A program made the position numbers and the translations under genes. The notes under the pieces are model-generated. The model worked only from the letters and a program-made list of their open reading frames with translations. It made no database searches and was not told where the DNA came from. Source: DASPTH01 sp035623515 (GTDB lineage Bacteria; Actinomycetota; Acidimicrobiia; IMCC26256; DASPTH01). Taken from it: a DNA stretch of 36,621 bases. Shown in pieces: positions 7,562 through 15,282 of this stretch (position 1 is its first letter; every line of letters begins with the position of its first letter). Where the stretch lies: assembly GCA_035623515.1 (NCBI GenBank), contig DASPTH010000118.1:1-36621 (forward strand), written 5' to 3'.

Positions 7562-8695
7562 GTGGACGGACAGAAGCTGTGGGCGAACTCGGGCGACTCG
7601 CACGCCACCGGTGAGACGCAACGTTGGAACGAGATCCTCCCGAAGGACATCGCGGAGCGGATGCCGCGGAGCGTCAAGGACCCCGACGGCGAGTACGAGA
7701 CCGTCTACGTCGACGGCAAGAGCTTCCGGCGGAAGCTGCCCAAGCTCGCGACGAAGACGGACGCGTCGGGCAAGACCATCATCGACCTCGTCTCCGAGCG
7801 CGGCGCGGCGTCGCTCGAGGAGCGCCTCCGCGACCTCGACCAGGAAGGCGTCTGGGCCGAGGTCGTCTACGCGTCGCTCGGTCTCTGGGAGAGCATGCTG
7901 CGCGACCCGGAGATGGTGAAGACGGTCGCGCGACTGCAGAACGAGTGGCTGGCGTCGGAGGTCGCGGCGAAGTCGGGCCACCGCCTCGTGCCCACCGGTT
8001 CGGTCCCGCTCCTCGACATCGACGACGCCGTCGCCGAGGTGCAGCACGCGGCCGACGTCGGCCTGAAGCTCGTCAGCGTCCCCACGGGTCTGCCCGAGGG
8101 GCTGCCCGACCTCAACCAGGACCACTGGGAGCCGCTCTGGTCCGCGTGCGAGGAGACCGGCATGGTGCTCGGCTTCCACATCGGCTCCGACGGCGGCGAC
8201 GAGGGCCCGGTGAGGTTCCGGGGCCCGGGCGGCGCGATCCTGAACTACGTCGAGACCACGTACGGCGGGCAGCGCGTCGCCACGAAGCTCATCTCGTCGG
8301 GCGCGCTCGACCGCCATCCCGACCTCAAGGTCCTCGTCTCCGAGGGCGGCGCCACCTGGGTGCCCTTCCTCGGCGACCGCATGAACGAGGCGTACCGCCA
8401 GCACGGGATGTTCGTCCGGCCCGCGCTCTCGCAGCTCCCGAAGGAGATCCTCTACCGGCAGGTGTACACCACGTTCCAGCACGACGAGTCGGCCCCGGCG
8501 GCGATGTGGGCGATGGGCTACCGGAACCTGATGTGGGGGAGCGACTACCCCCACATCGAGGGCACGTTCGGTCACACGCAGAAGACCTTGCACGAGCTGT
8601 TCGACGACCTCGACCCCGAGGTGAGCCACCGCATCCGCATCGGCACCTTCGAGGAGCTGTTCCCCCACGTGAGCGAGCCCCCGGAGCAGGCGTGA
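7562..8695 (+). CDS. amidohydrolase-2 family metal-dependent hydrolase
   Basis: A 377-residue TIM-barrel protein of the amidohydrolase-2 family (PF04909, COG2159), which includes ACMSD-like decarboxylases and ring-opening hydrolases. The N-terminal metal motif is reduced to GDSH (D12, H14) instead of H-x-H. Further likely active-site residues are H206 (FHIGSD), E261 (SEGG) and D328 in WGSDYPH, the family-typical C-terminal motif. GTG at 7562 is chosen because GGAGGGA lies eight bases upstream; an upstream in-frame GTG at 7529 has no such site. It heads an operon with the DUF35 and thiolase-like genes, overlapping the former by GTGA. The reaction is likely hydrolytic C-C cleavage or decarboxylation of a CoA-pathway intermediate, which is inference. 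Confidence 0.85.
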   Translation: MDGQKLWANSGDSHATGETQRWNEILPKDIAERMPRSVKDPDGEYETVYVDGKSFRRKLPKLATKTDASGKTIIDLVSERGAASLEERLRDLDQEGVWAEVVYASLGLWESMLRDPEMVKTVARLQNEWLASEVAAKSGHRLVPTGSVPLLDIDDAVAEVQHAADVGLKLVSVPTGLPEGLPDLNQDHWEPLWSACEETGMVLGFHIGSDGGDEGPVRFRGPGGAILNYVETTYGGQRVATKLISSGALDRHPDLKVLVSEGGATWVPFLGDRMNEAYRQHGMFVRPALSQLPKEILYRQVYTTFQHDESAPAAMWAMGYRNLMWGSDYPHIEGTFGHTQKTLHELFDDLDPEVSHRIRIGTFEELFPHVSEPPEQA

Positions 8696-9156
8696 CGGGC
8701 GCTCCCCGCGGGGGCGAGGAGACCGACGAAGAGCTGCTCGCGCGCTACCAGGGTGTCCGGCTCGACCACGTCAACAAGCACTTCTACCGCGGGCTCCTGC
8801 ACCGCGAGCTCCGGCTCAACCGCTGCGCCGACTGCGGGTGGTGGCACCACCGGCCCAAGCCGATCTGCCCGCAGTGCTGGTCGAGGAACGTGGTCGCCAC
8901 CCCGGTGTCGGGCGCCGGCACGATCCACCTGCTGATGCTCCTCCACCAGGGGCCGCCCGCCGAGGGCGTCGACTACTCCACGCCCCATCCCGTCGTCACC
9001 GTGGAGCTCGACGAGCAGCCCGGCCTCCGCTTCACCAGCACCGTGGTGGGCGTGGATCCGGACGACCTCGCGATCGGTCAGCGGGTGTCGCTCGCGTGGA
9101 TCGAGCGCGACGCCCGCCCGTACCCGGTCTTCGCGCTCCGAGCGGGTGGGCCGTGA
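8692..9156 (+). CDS. DUF35 OB-fold protein with rubredoxin-like zinc ribbon
   Basis: A 154-residue protein of the DUF35 type. The zinc ribbon has four Cys (C45, C48, C59, C62 in CADC and CPQC) and the rest (about 68-150) is an OB-fold, with the VTVELDEQPGLRFTSTVVG strands and a closing VSLAWIERD segment. Members act as obligate partners of thiolase-like enzymes, for example the ChsH2 DUF35 domain with the aldolase Ltp2 in steroid side-chain degradation, and in acetoacetyl-CoA thiolase/HMG-CoA synthase complexes. It overlaps both neighbours by GTGA, and the next gene is a thiolase-like protein, which fits a heteromeric complex. GTG start at 8692. Confidence 0.9.
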   Translation: MTGAPRGGEETDEELLARYQGVRLDHVNKHFYRGLLHRELRLNRCADCGWWHHRPKPICPQCWSRNVVATPVSGAGTIHLLMLLHQGPPAEGVDYSTPHPVVTVELDEQPGLRFTSTVVGVDPDDLAIGQRVSLAWIERDARPYPVFALRAGGP

Positions 9157-10340
9157 GCGTTGCCACCCGCAACCCCGCGAAGGACCAGGTCGCGATCGCG
9201 GCTGCGGCCACCACCGGCTTCACGCGGAGCCGCACGGGCGTCACGCCCGACTCCCTGGCCGTCGACGCGTGCGTCGACGCCATCCGCGCCGCCGGCATCG
9301 ACAAGTCGGAGGTCAACGGGCTGATCGGCGCCAACAACGGCTACCTGCAGTCGGCGCTGGGCATCCCCGAGGTGAACTACTACGTCGGGCCGGGCATCCC
9401 GTTCGGGTTCGCGATCGCCAACGCGGTGGGTGCCGTCTCGAGCGGGCAATGCGACGTGGCGCTCGTGTACCACGCCCTCTACCGCAACCCGATGTTCTCG
9501 CGGTCGGCGGCGAACGACCCGTTCCGGCGCGGCGCGCCCTTCGGCATGGGTGGTGCGGGGGCACTCGGCGGCGACGGCTTCGGCCCCGACACCGTTCGCG
9601 GCGCGGTCGGATACACCGCGTGGGCGAGCCGTTACCTCTACGAGTACGGCGAGACCCGCGATCTCTTCGGTTACATCGCGCTCAACGACCGCTCGTGGGC
9701 CTCGCACAACCCGGGCGCGGTGATGCGCGACCCCATGACGATGGACGACTACCTGGACGCGCGCATGATCCGGTGGCCGCTGTCGCTCTTCGACATGGAC
9801 GTGCCGGTCGACGGCGCCGACGCGTTCGTCGTCACCACGGCCGAGCGCGCACGCGACATGGCACTCCCCCCGGTGCTCGTCCACGCGTGCACCACCGGGC
9901 AGATCGACCAGAACGAGGAAGACGAGCAGCCGAGCCTGCATCGGCACGGTCAGCACGTCGTGGTCGAGTCGCTGCGTGCCAAGAGCGACTTCTGGATCGA
10001 CGACATCGACGTGTTCTTCCCTTACGACGGCTTCTCGTTCATCACCGTGAGCTGGATCGAGAACTCCGGTTGGTGCGGTCCCGGTGAGGCGCGCGCGTTC
10101 ATCGAGGAGAACTGGGACGACGACGACCGGCGCCTCCTGCTCCGCGGGCGCATCCCCGTGAACCCGCACGGGGGAGGGCTGTCGGAGGGCGCGACCCAGG
10201 GTTCCGGTCACACCCGGGAGGCGGTGCACCAGTTGCAGGGTCTCGCCGGCGATCGGCAGGTCCCGGGCGCGGCGCGCGCGCTGTTGTTCCTCGGTGGCTT
10301 CTTCTTCAACTCCCAGGGAGTCGCCCTGCGCGCGGACTGA
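9153..10340 (+). CDS. thiolase-like protein without nucleophilic Cys (Ltp2/SCPx-like)
   Basis: A 395-residue thiolase-fold protein of the lipid-transfer/SCPx type. Landmarks are VNGLIGANNGYLQSALG near 54-70, the SSGQCDVALV strand near 96-105, an FFPYDGFSFITVSW segment (288-301) and the C-terminal NPHGGGLSEG loop (337-346) that supplies the active-site His and Gly. The position where degradative thiolases have the acyl-accepting Cys (CASG) aligns by eye to about G81. Loss of this Cys with a Tyr-bearing PYDGFS segment fits Ltp2-type retro-aldolases more than thiolysis. The DUF35 gene directly upstream supports this. Substrate unknown; a beta-hydroxyacyl-CoA with a branched or cyclic tail is a reasonable guess. 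GTG start at 9153, coupled to DUF35. It ends just before the repeat block. Confidence 0.85.
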   Translation: MSVATRNPAKDQVAIAAAATTGFTRSRTGVTPDSLAVDACVDAIRAAGIDKSEVNGLIGANNGYLQSALGIPEVNYYVGPGIPFGFAIANAVGAVSSGQCDVALVYHALYRNPMFSRSAANDPFRRGAPFGMGGAGALGGDGFGPDTVRGAVGYTAWASRYLYEYGETRDLFGYIALNDRSWASHNPGAVMRDPMTMDDYLDARMIRWPLSLFDMDVPVDGADAFVVTTAERARDMALPPVLVHACTTGQIDQNEEDEQPSLHRHGQHVVVESLRAKSDFWIDDIDVFFPYDGFSFITVSWIENSGWCGPGEARAFIEENWDDDDRRLLLRGRIPVNPHGGGLSEGATQGSGHTREAVHQLQGLAGDRQVPGAARALLFLGGFFFNSQGVALRAD

Positions 10341-10357
10341 GTGTTCTGTGCACCAGC

Positions 10358-10579
10358 CGAGGGTCAGGAGAGTCTGGCGTGTGGCCGCGTGAGCGGCGGG
10401 TGAGCGAGCGTCCGCGGCGCAGGTACCCTGCGCCGCAGCGAGCAAGCCGAGGGTCAGGAGCGAGGCGAGGGTCAGGAGCGAGCCGAGCGTCGGGAGAGTC
10501 TGGCGTGTGGCCGCGTGAGCGGCAGGTGAGGGAGCGTCCGCGGCGCAGGTACCCTGCGCCGCAGCGAGCGAGCCGAGAA
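10358..10579 (+). repeat. hairpin-rich repeat block with two 77-bp units between convergent genes
   Basis: Units at 10367-10443 and 10493-10569 are identical at 75 of 77 positions, with a spacing of 126 bp. Each unit contains two hairpins: GCCGC-GTGA-GCGGC (10384-10397 in the first) and a 10-bp stem with arm GCGGCGCAGG and loop TAC (10414-10436 and 10540-10562). The lead-in CCGAGGGTCAGGAG occurs three times (from 10358, 10448 and 10466), the last two 18 bp apart. The block fills the 239-bp gap between the convergent thiolase-like and APH genes and abuts the APH stop. It may work as a bidirectional terminator or mRNA-stabilising REP-like element. A 44-bp partial copy lies at 22287-22330. Confidence 0.9.
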
Positions 10580-11872
10580 TCAGGTCCGGTCGAGAAGCGA
10601 CGCCCACAGGACGCGTTGGCGTGCGGTGTGGCGCAGGAGGTAGCGGAACACGGCCTCGTCGCCCGCTGCGCCAGCCTGTGTGACGAGGTCGGCGAAGCGC
10701 TCGTCGTCCAGCGCGTCCCGGCCCATCGTCTGCTCACGGTCGCGCCGGTCGAGGTCGTCGACGGCGGCGCCCACCTGGTCGTAGGCGCGGAGGTAGTGGA
10801 CGAGGATCTGGAGGTTGCGCGTGGGCTCGCGAAGGTCGGGATCGTCGAGGTTCCTGACCGCGACCCGGACGCCGTCGAGCAACGTGTCGAACCAGCGCGT
10901 GCGCGGCGTCGGCTCGAGCGCCGGGACGGGGACGGTCTCGGCGATGCCGAGCAACTCCGACATCCGGTCGGCGAGACCGACGACGTACCGCTCGGTGACG
11001 AGCAGGTAGGGCGCCCAGCCGCGGGCGCCGCCACCGCGGCTCACCGCCAACGACGTCGTGACCGCGCAGCGGTAGTCGACCGCCGCCCGGTAGTAGCGGA
11101 TCCGGTCCGCGTCGAGCGGGATGCCGGTGCGCTCCGAGTACCGCCGCCCGAGCGCGCCGAGCTCGAGGTCGGGCGCCCGCATCTGCACCCACGCCCAGTC
11201 GTCCATCGGGTCGCCGACGTGCGCGAACTCCCAGTCCACGATCCCCGTGACCGCGCCGTCCTCGAACACGAAGTTGCCGGGACCGGTGTCGCCCTGCACG
11301 AGCACGGTGCGCCTGACGGTCGCGGGCGCGTGCGCGTGCAGCCACGCGCCGGCGAAGCGAACGAGTGGGTCGAGGCGGAGCACGCCCTCGTCGGCGAGCC
11401 GCGCCCACATGGCCAGGTCGAGGCGCGCGTGGTCCTCGGCCGTGGCCGGGCGCGCGAAACCAGGAAGGGGGAGCGCGTCGACGTCGAGGTTGTGCAGGGC
11501 GGCGAGAGCGTCGACGAACGACGTCATCGCCGCCGACCGGGCCGCGTCGCCGGCGGACGCGAGGTCGCTCGTCCCCGGCACGCGCTCCATGAGCAGCGCG
11601 GCGTCGCCGGGCGCCATGCCGATCACGCGGGGGACGGGCACCGCCGTGGGCTCGAGCGCGCGGTAGACGACGGCTTCCTTCGCCGGGGAGATCTCGGTAC
11701 CGGTGAACGATCCCCCGGCTTCGCACCGCAGCACGAGCGGCACCACGGTGCCGTCGGGACGTTCGACGTCGACGAGGTACAGCTCGCGTGACCCGCCCCC
11801 GGGTGGCCGGCGCGCGTCCACGATCCGCCCGCCGGTGATGCCCTCGATCCACTCGCGCAGCGCCTCGTCCAT
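10580..11872 (-). CDS. APH/choline-kinase-like phosphotransferase (possible hydroxyacyl-CoA kinase)
   Basis: A 430-residue member of the aminoglycoside phosphotransferase (APH, PF01636) fold. Residues 24-55 hold the nucleotide loop and strand, K65 in a PAKEAVVY segment is a possible helix-C residue, ALLMERVPG (92-100) is the hinge, VQGDTGPGNF (192-201) is the catalytic loop with D195 and N200, and IVDWE (211-215) holds the metal-binding D213. The usual catalytic-loop His is Gln, a change common in this subfamily to my knowledge. A helical C-terminal extension beyond about 300 is unassigned. It ends an operon behind a CoA-transferase and an SDR. In the levulinate pathway an APH-family kinase phosphorylates 4-hydroxyacyl-CoA made by an SDR, so a similar role is possible; antibiotic resistance is unlikely in this context. 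Confidence 0.8.
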   Translation of the reverse strand: MDEALREWIEGITGGRIVDARRPPGGGSRELYLVDVERPDGTVVPLVLRCEAGGSFTGTEISPAKEAVVYRALEPTAVPVPRVIGMAPGDAALLMERVPGTSDLASAGDAARSAAMTSFVDALAALHNLDVDALPLPGFARPATAEDHARLDLAMWARLADEGVLRLDPLVRFAGAWLHAHAPATVRRTVLVQGDTGPGNFVFEDGAVTGIVDWEFAHVGDPMDDWAWVQMRAPDLELGALGRRYSERTGIPLDADRIRYYRAAVDYRCAVTTSLAVSRGGGARGWAPYLLVTERYVVGLADRMSELLGIAETVPVPALEPTPRTRWFDTLLDGVRVAVRNLDDPDLREPTRNLQILVHYLRAYDQVGAAVDDLDRRDREQTMGRDALDDERFADLVTQAGAAGDEAVFRYLLRHTARQRVLWASLLDRT

Positions 11873-11908
11873 GCGTTGCCGTGGGACGGTACCGCGCGTC
11901 CCGCGCGC

Positions 11909-12871
11909 CTACGACGGGGCCGGGTACCACGCCCGGATACCGCCCGCCTCGTCGAACACCGACGTGGGGATCTGGTACTCGCTTCGGTCGGTGATCTCTT
12001 CGAGGTGGTCGCGCACCGCTTCGGCGGTCGCGGGCCGGTCGATCGGCCCGTACCAGCCGCGGGTGACGGCGACGAAGACACGCGCGAAGCGTCCGTTCAC
12101 CGCGGAGAAGATCTGCTGGGACACGTCGCACTGCTCGCTCGCGAGGTACACGACGATCGGGGTCACGAACTCCGGCTCGCCCGGGAGCTCGAGGTCGGGA
12201 TCGCCCCGCCCGGCGAGCGTGAGGTCGCGTTCGGAGACGTCGCCCGGGCGCATCCCCGCGACGATGCGGGTGGTGGCGACGGGCGCGATCACGTTCGACC
12301 GGATACCGCGGTCCTCGCCCTCGAGGGCGATCGCGCTCGAGAGCCCGGCGATGCCCGCCTTGGCGGCGACGTAGTTCGCCTGGTGGCGGAGCCCGAACAG
12401 GCCGGAGCCCGACGACGTGAACACGAACCGCCCGTAGCCCTGGTCGCGCATGACCCGGTACGCGGGCTGGCTCACGTAGAACGACCCGAGGAGGTGCGTC
12501 TCGAGCACGGGGAGGAGCTGCTCGCGCGTCATCTCGCCGAACGACTCGTTGCGCAGGATGCCGGCATTGTTGACGACCGCGTCGACGCGCCCGAAGGCGT
12601 CGAGCGCGGTGGCGACGATCGCCTCGCCGCCCTCGGCGCTCGCGACGGAGTCGTAGCTCGGCACGGCGCGACCGCCGGCCGCCACGATCTCGTCGACGAC
12701 GCCGTCGGCGGCGTCCTTTGCGCCGCCCGTGCCGTCGACGCCACCGCCGAGGTCGTTCACCACCACCGCGGCGCCGCGCCGCGCCAGTTCGAGGGCGTGC
12801 GCCCGCCCGAGGCCGTTCCCGGAACCGGTGACGACCACGACGCGGCCGTCGAAGGAGATGTCTGTTGCCAT
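11909..12871 (-). CDS. short-chain dehydrogenase/reductase, MFE-2 (hydroxyacyl-CoA dehydrogenase)-like
   Basis: A 320-residue SDR. The NAD-binding motif is TGSGNGLG (15-22), the acidic residue after the second strand is D40, NNAG is at 101-104 and the catalytic Ser/Tyr/Lys are about S153, Y167 and K171. The long loop after strand two (GGGVDGTGGAKDAADGVV) is characteristic of the 3-hydroxyacyl-CoA dehydrogenase domain of peroxisomal MFE-2 and its bacterial relatives. An extension of about 60 residues after position 255 is beyond the core fold. The start has GAGGAG seven bases upstream. It sits between the fused CoA-transferase (22 bp upstream) and the APH kinase (36 bp downstream), all on the minus strand. 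Oxidation or reduction of a hydroxyacyl-CoA is the likely reaction; direction unknown. Confidence 0.88.
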   Translation of the reverse strand: MATDISFDGRVVVVTGSGNGLGRAHALELARRGAAVVVNDLGGGVDGTGGAKDAADGVVDEIVAAGGRAVPSYDSVASAEGGEAIVATALDAFGRVDAVVNNAGILRNESFGEMTREQLLPVLETHLLGSFYVSQPAYRVMRDQGYGRFVFTSSGSGLFGLRHQANYVAAKAGIAGLSSAIALEGEDRGIRSNVIAPVATTRIVAGMRPGDVSERDLTLAGRGDPDLELPGEPEFVTPIVVYLASEQCDVSQQIFSAVNGRFARVFVAVTRGWYGPIDRPATAEAVRDHLEEITDRSEYQIPTSVFDEAGGIRAWYPAPS

Positions 12872-12893
12872 CGTGCTCCTCGTGCGATCGTTC

Positions 12894-15230
12894 TCAGCGG
12901 ATGGCGCCGCGCGCGCGCAGCGCGACGATGTCTTCCGGCTTGTACGACAGCCCGCGGAGGATGTCGTCGGTGTGCTCGCCGAGCCCCGGCGCGAGACGGT
13001 GCGGGGCCACGTCGGCGTCGCTCACGCGCACGAGCTGCGCGATCTCGCGCACCCTGCCCAGGGTCGGGTGCTCCACCTCGGCCACCCTGCCCAACGCGCG
13101 TTGTTCGGGGTCGACCATGAGAGCGTGGAGGTTCGGGCCCACGGGCTCGGCGGCGGGCGCGCCGGCGGTCTCGAGCACCTCGAGCCACTCAACCGTCGGC
13201 GCGGTCGCGAACGCCGCGGCCAGCCGCTCGCCCAACTGCTCGTTCGCGCGGTCGGCCGGGCCGAGCTCGACGCGCGTCGCGCGCGCGAGCGCGGTGATCT
13301 CGTCGTCGGCCCGCGCCACCACGCACACCCAGCCGTCGGCGGTCTCGTAGAGGCGCTCGAACGGGCCGATCCCGAGCTGGAGCGGGTCGAGCAGCCCGGC
13401 GCCGACGGCGGCGCCCGCGCCGTCGCGCACGACGTGCGCCATCATGCCCATGGCCGCGTTGACCTGCGGGTTCTCGCACGCGAGGGCCTCGCCGGTCCGC
13501 CGCCGGTGGAGCAGCGCGATCAGGAGGGCGACGGCGCCGAGCAGGCCGTTGCCGGGATCCTCGTTGCCGGTGGAGGGCATCGGCGGGTTGCACTGGCCGG
13601 CGACTTCGTACGACGCGCCGACGTACCCCGACAGCATCGGCGCGAAGCTCTGCCGCATCATGTGCGGCCCGCTCGAGCCCCAACCCGGCGCGTACAGGTA
13701 GACGACGTCGGGGCGCGCCGCGCGCACCTGCTGCAGCCCGAGGCCGAGCCGCTCCGCCGCGCCGGGGCGCAGGTTGTGGTGCACCGCGTCCGCCCACGCG
13801 AGCAGTCCGTCGACGGCCGGTTGCAGGCCGGGGTCCTTGAGGTTGGCGGCGAGGGCACGCTTCCCGGCCTGCGCCGAGAAGAACGGGCGCTCGATGCCCC
13901 GCAGCTGGTCACCGGCCACCGGCTCGACCTTGATCACGTCGGCGCCGAGGTCGGCGAGGATGCGCGACGAGTACGGACCGGCGTAGTACGCGCCGAAGTC
14001 GAGGACGTGGACGTCGTGGAGCAGCGGGCGCTCGTCGGGCACGCCGGGGGTCGGCGACGCGTCCTGCCAAGGTGTGGAGGCGGCGGGGCGCGCGAGCTCC
14101 GCGCGTACCTCGTCGGTGTGCCGGCCGGGCGGCGGCGCGGGACGCGGCGGCGCGGGCGGTCGGCCGTCGAAGCGGATCGCGGGCGCGACCTGGTCGACGG
14201 TGCCGAGCACCGGGTCGTCGACCGCGACGACCATCCGGTTGTGCCGCGGTTGCGGTTCGTCGAACACCGACGGCGGCACGAGGTGCTCGACCGCGCACAC
14301 GTCCGCAGCCATCAGGCGCTCCACCCAGTACGCGCGCGGCTGCGACGCGAAGATGCCGTGGATCTCGCGTTCGAGCAGCGCGGCCTGCTCGGCGGTGAGC
14401 GGCACGCCCATGTCGATGCCGTCGGCGCTCGGCGGGATCCGGTCATCGAGGCCCAGCACCTGCATGAGCCGGCCGAACGCGCCCACCGCGCCCGTGTGGA
14501 TCCCGACGTACTCGCCGTCGCCGCAGAGGAACGACCTGGTGATGAGGCGCATCCTCGCCGCTCCGCCGACCACCGGCGGGATCGTCGGTCCGGCGGCAAC
14601 CGACGCGTCGGACTCGCCCCAGAGCATGGAGTGGAACGCGAGCGCGCCGTCGAACAGCGACGTGTCGACCCGGCGACCGATCCCGTCCGCGGTGCGGCGG
14701 TAGAGCGCCGCGAGGATGCCGATCACTGCGAGGTACGCGGCACCCGTCGACGCGAACGGCAGGCCCTGGAAGATCGGGCCTTCCCGGTGGCCGGCCTGCG
14801 CCGCCATCGTGCCGACGAGCGCGTGCACCAGCGGCTCGTACGCCGGCAGGCCGGCGGGTCCGCCCTGCTCGCCGACCGCGGTGATCGACGCGTATACGAG
14901 CCCCGGGTTGTCGGCGTGGAGCGCCTCGTCGCCGAGGCCGAGCGCGCTCGCACGACCCGGCACCCAACTCTCGAGGAAGACGTCGGCGCGCGCCGCGAGC
15001 TCGCGGATCGTCGCACGGTCGGAGGCGTCGTCGACGTCGAGCACGACGCTGCGCTTGCCGCGGTTGAACACCGACGCCGACGCGGGGCTGATGCGCCGCG
15101 TGAGGTCGCCGCCCGGCGGCTCGACCCAGACGACGTCGGCCCCGTAGTCGGCGAGGAGGCCCGCCGCCTGGGGCCCGGCGGTGCCCGTCGAGCAGTCGAC
15201 GACGCGGAGTCCCTCCAGCGGTGCAGACAT
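12894..15230 (-). CDS. fused double CaiB/BaiF (class III) CoA-transferase, C-terminal half lacks catalytic Asp
   Basis: A 778-residue tandem fusion of two family III CoA-transferase domains, each about 370-380 residues, where the usual protein is one domain of about 400. The N-terminal half begins LEGLRVVDCSTGTAGP (5-20) and keeps the catalytic Asp at D194 in VDTSLFDG. The C-terminal half restarts at LLHDVHVLDFGAYYAGP (403-419) and has Asn at the matching position (N591 in ENPQVNAAM). A Pro-rich linker (357-370) precedes the second copy. Such enzymes move CoA between carboxylic acids; with one catalytic half this may be a pseudo-heterodimer. The start ATG at 15230 has no ribosome-binding site and lies eight bases from a -10-like TACACT, consistent with leaderless translation. 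First gene of the minus operon with SDR and APH kinase. Confidence 0.9.
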   Translation of the reverse strand: MSAPLEGLRVVDCSTGTAGPQAAGLLADYGADVVWVEPPGGDLTRRISPASASVFNRGKRSVVLDVDDASDRATIRELAARADVFLESWVPGRASALGLGDEALHADNPGLVYASITAVGEQGGPAGLPAYEPLVHALVGTMAAQAGHREGPIFQGLPFASTGAAYLAVIGILAALYRRTADGIGRRVDTSLFDGALAFHSMLWGESDASVAAGPTIPPVVGGAARMRLITRSFLCGDGEYVGIHTGAVGAFGRLMQVLGLDDRIPPSADGIDMGVPLTAEQAALLEREIHGIFASQPRAYWVERLMAADVCAVEHLVPPSVFDEPQPRHNRMVVAVDDPVLGTVDQVAPAIRFDGRPPAPPRPAPPPGRHTDEVRAELARPAASTPWQDASPTPGVPDERPLLHDVHVLDFGAYYAGPYSSRILADLGADVIKVEPVAGDQLRGIERPFFSAQAGKRALAANLKDPGLQPAVDGLLAWADAVHHNLRPGAAERLGLGLQQVRAARPDVVYLYAPGWGSSGPHMMRQSFAPMLSGYVGASYEVAGQCNPPMPSTGNEDPGNGLLGAVALLIALLHRRRTGEALACENPQVNAAMGMMAHVVRDGAGAAVGAGLLDPLQLGIGPFERLYETADGWVCVVARADDEITALARATRVELGPADRANEQLGERLAAAFATAPTVEWLEVLETAGAPAAEPVGPNLHALMVDPEQRALGRVAEVEHPTLGRVREIAQLVRVSDADVAPHRLAPGLGEHTDDILRGLSYKPEDIVALRARGAIR

Positions 15231-15236
15231 TCGGCG

Positions 15237-15254
15237 TTAGTGTACGGCGTAAGG
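15237..15254 (-). promoter_or_regulatory. CGTACAC motif, copy C, in the CoA-transferase/amidohydrolase divergent region
   Basis: On the minus strand CGTACACTAA (15246-15237) lies just before the ATG at 15230 and contains TACACT as a possible -10 box. On the plus strand the same site reads TGTACGGCGTAAGG (15241-15254), which matches TGTACGCCATAAGG at 26353-26366 in 12 of 14 positions. It sits in a 52-bp gap between divergent genes and could serve both. Confidence 0.4.
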
Positions 15255-15282
15255 CTCGGACCGGGAGCGTGAGGAGGACGCC

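Noticed and set aside
10358..10579. Possible CRISPR array
   Set aside because: Only two long units with hairpins and no regular short repeat/spacer pattern; no cas genes.
9078..10607. A long minus-strand frame with repeated AAAQGTCAADA-type peptides
   Set aside because: The repeated peptides are translations of the DNA hairpin repeats at 10358-10579; the rest is antisense to the thiolase-like gene.
10580..11872. Aminoglycoside resistance gene
   Set aside because: The APH fold is shared by many metabolic kinases; location in a CoA-transferase/SDR operon and the extended C-terminus argue for metabolism.
12729..15272. An 847-codon open frame on the plus strand opposite the fused CoA-transferase
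   Set aside because: Its translation is rich in Arg, Ala and Gly with no family features, while the minus strand gives a full double CaiB/BaiF protein. High GC leaves antisense frames open by chance.
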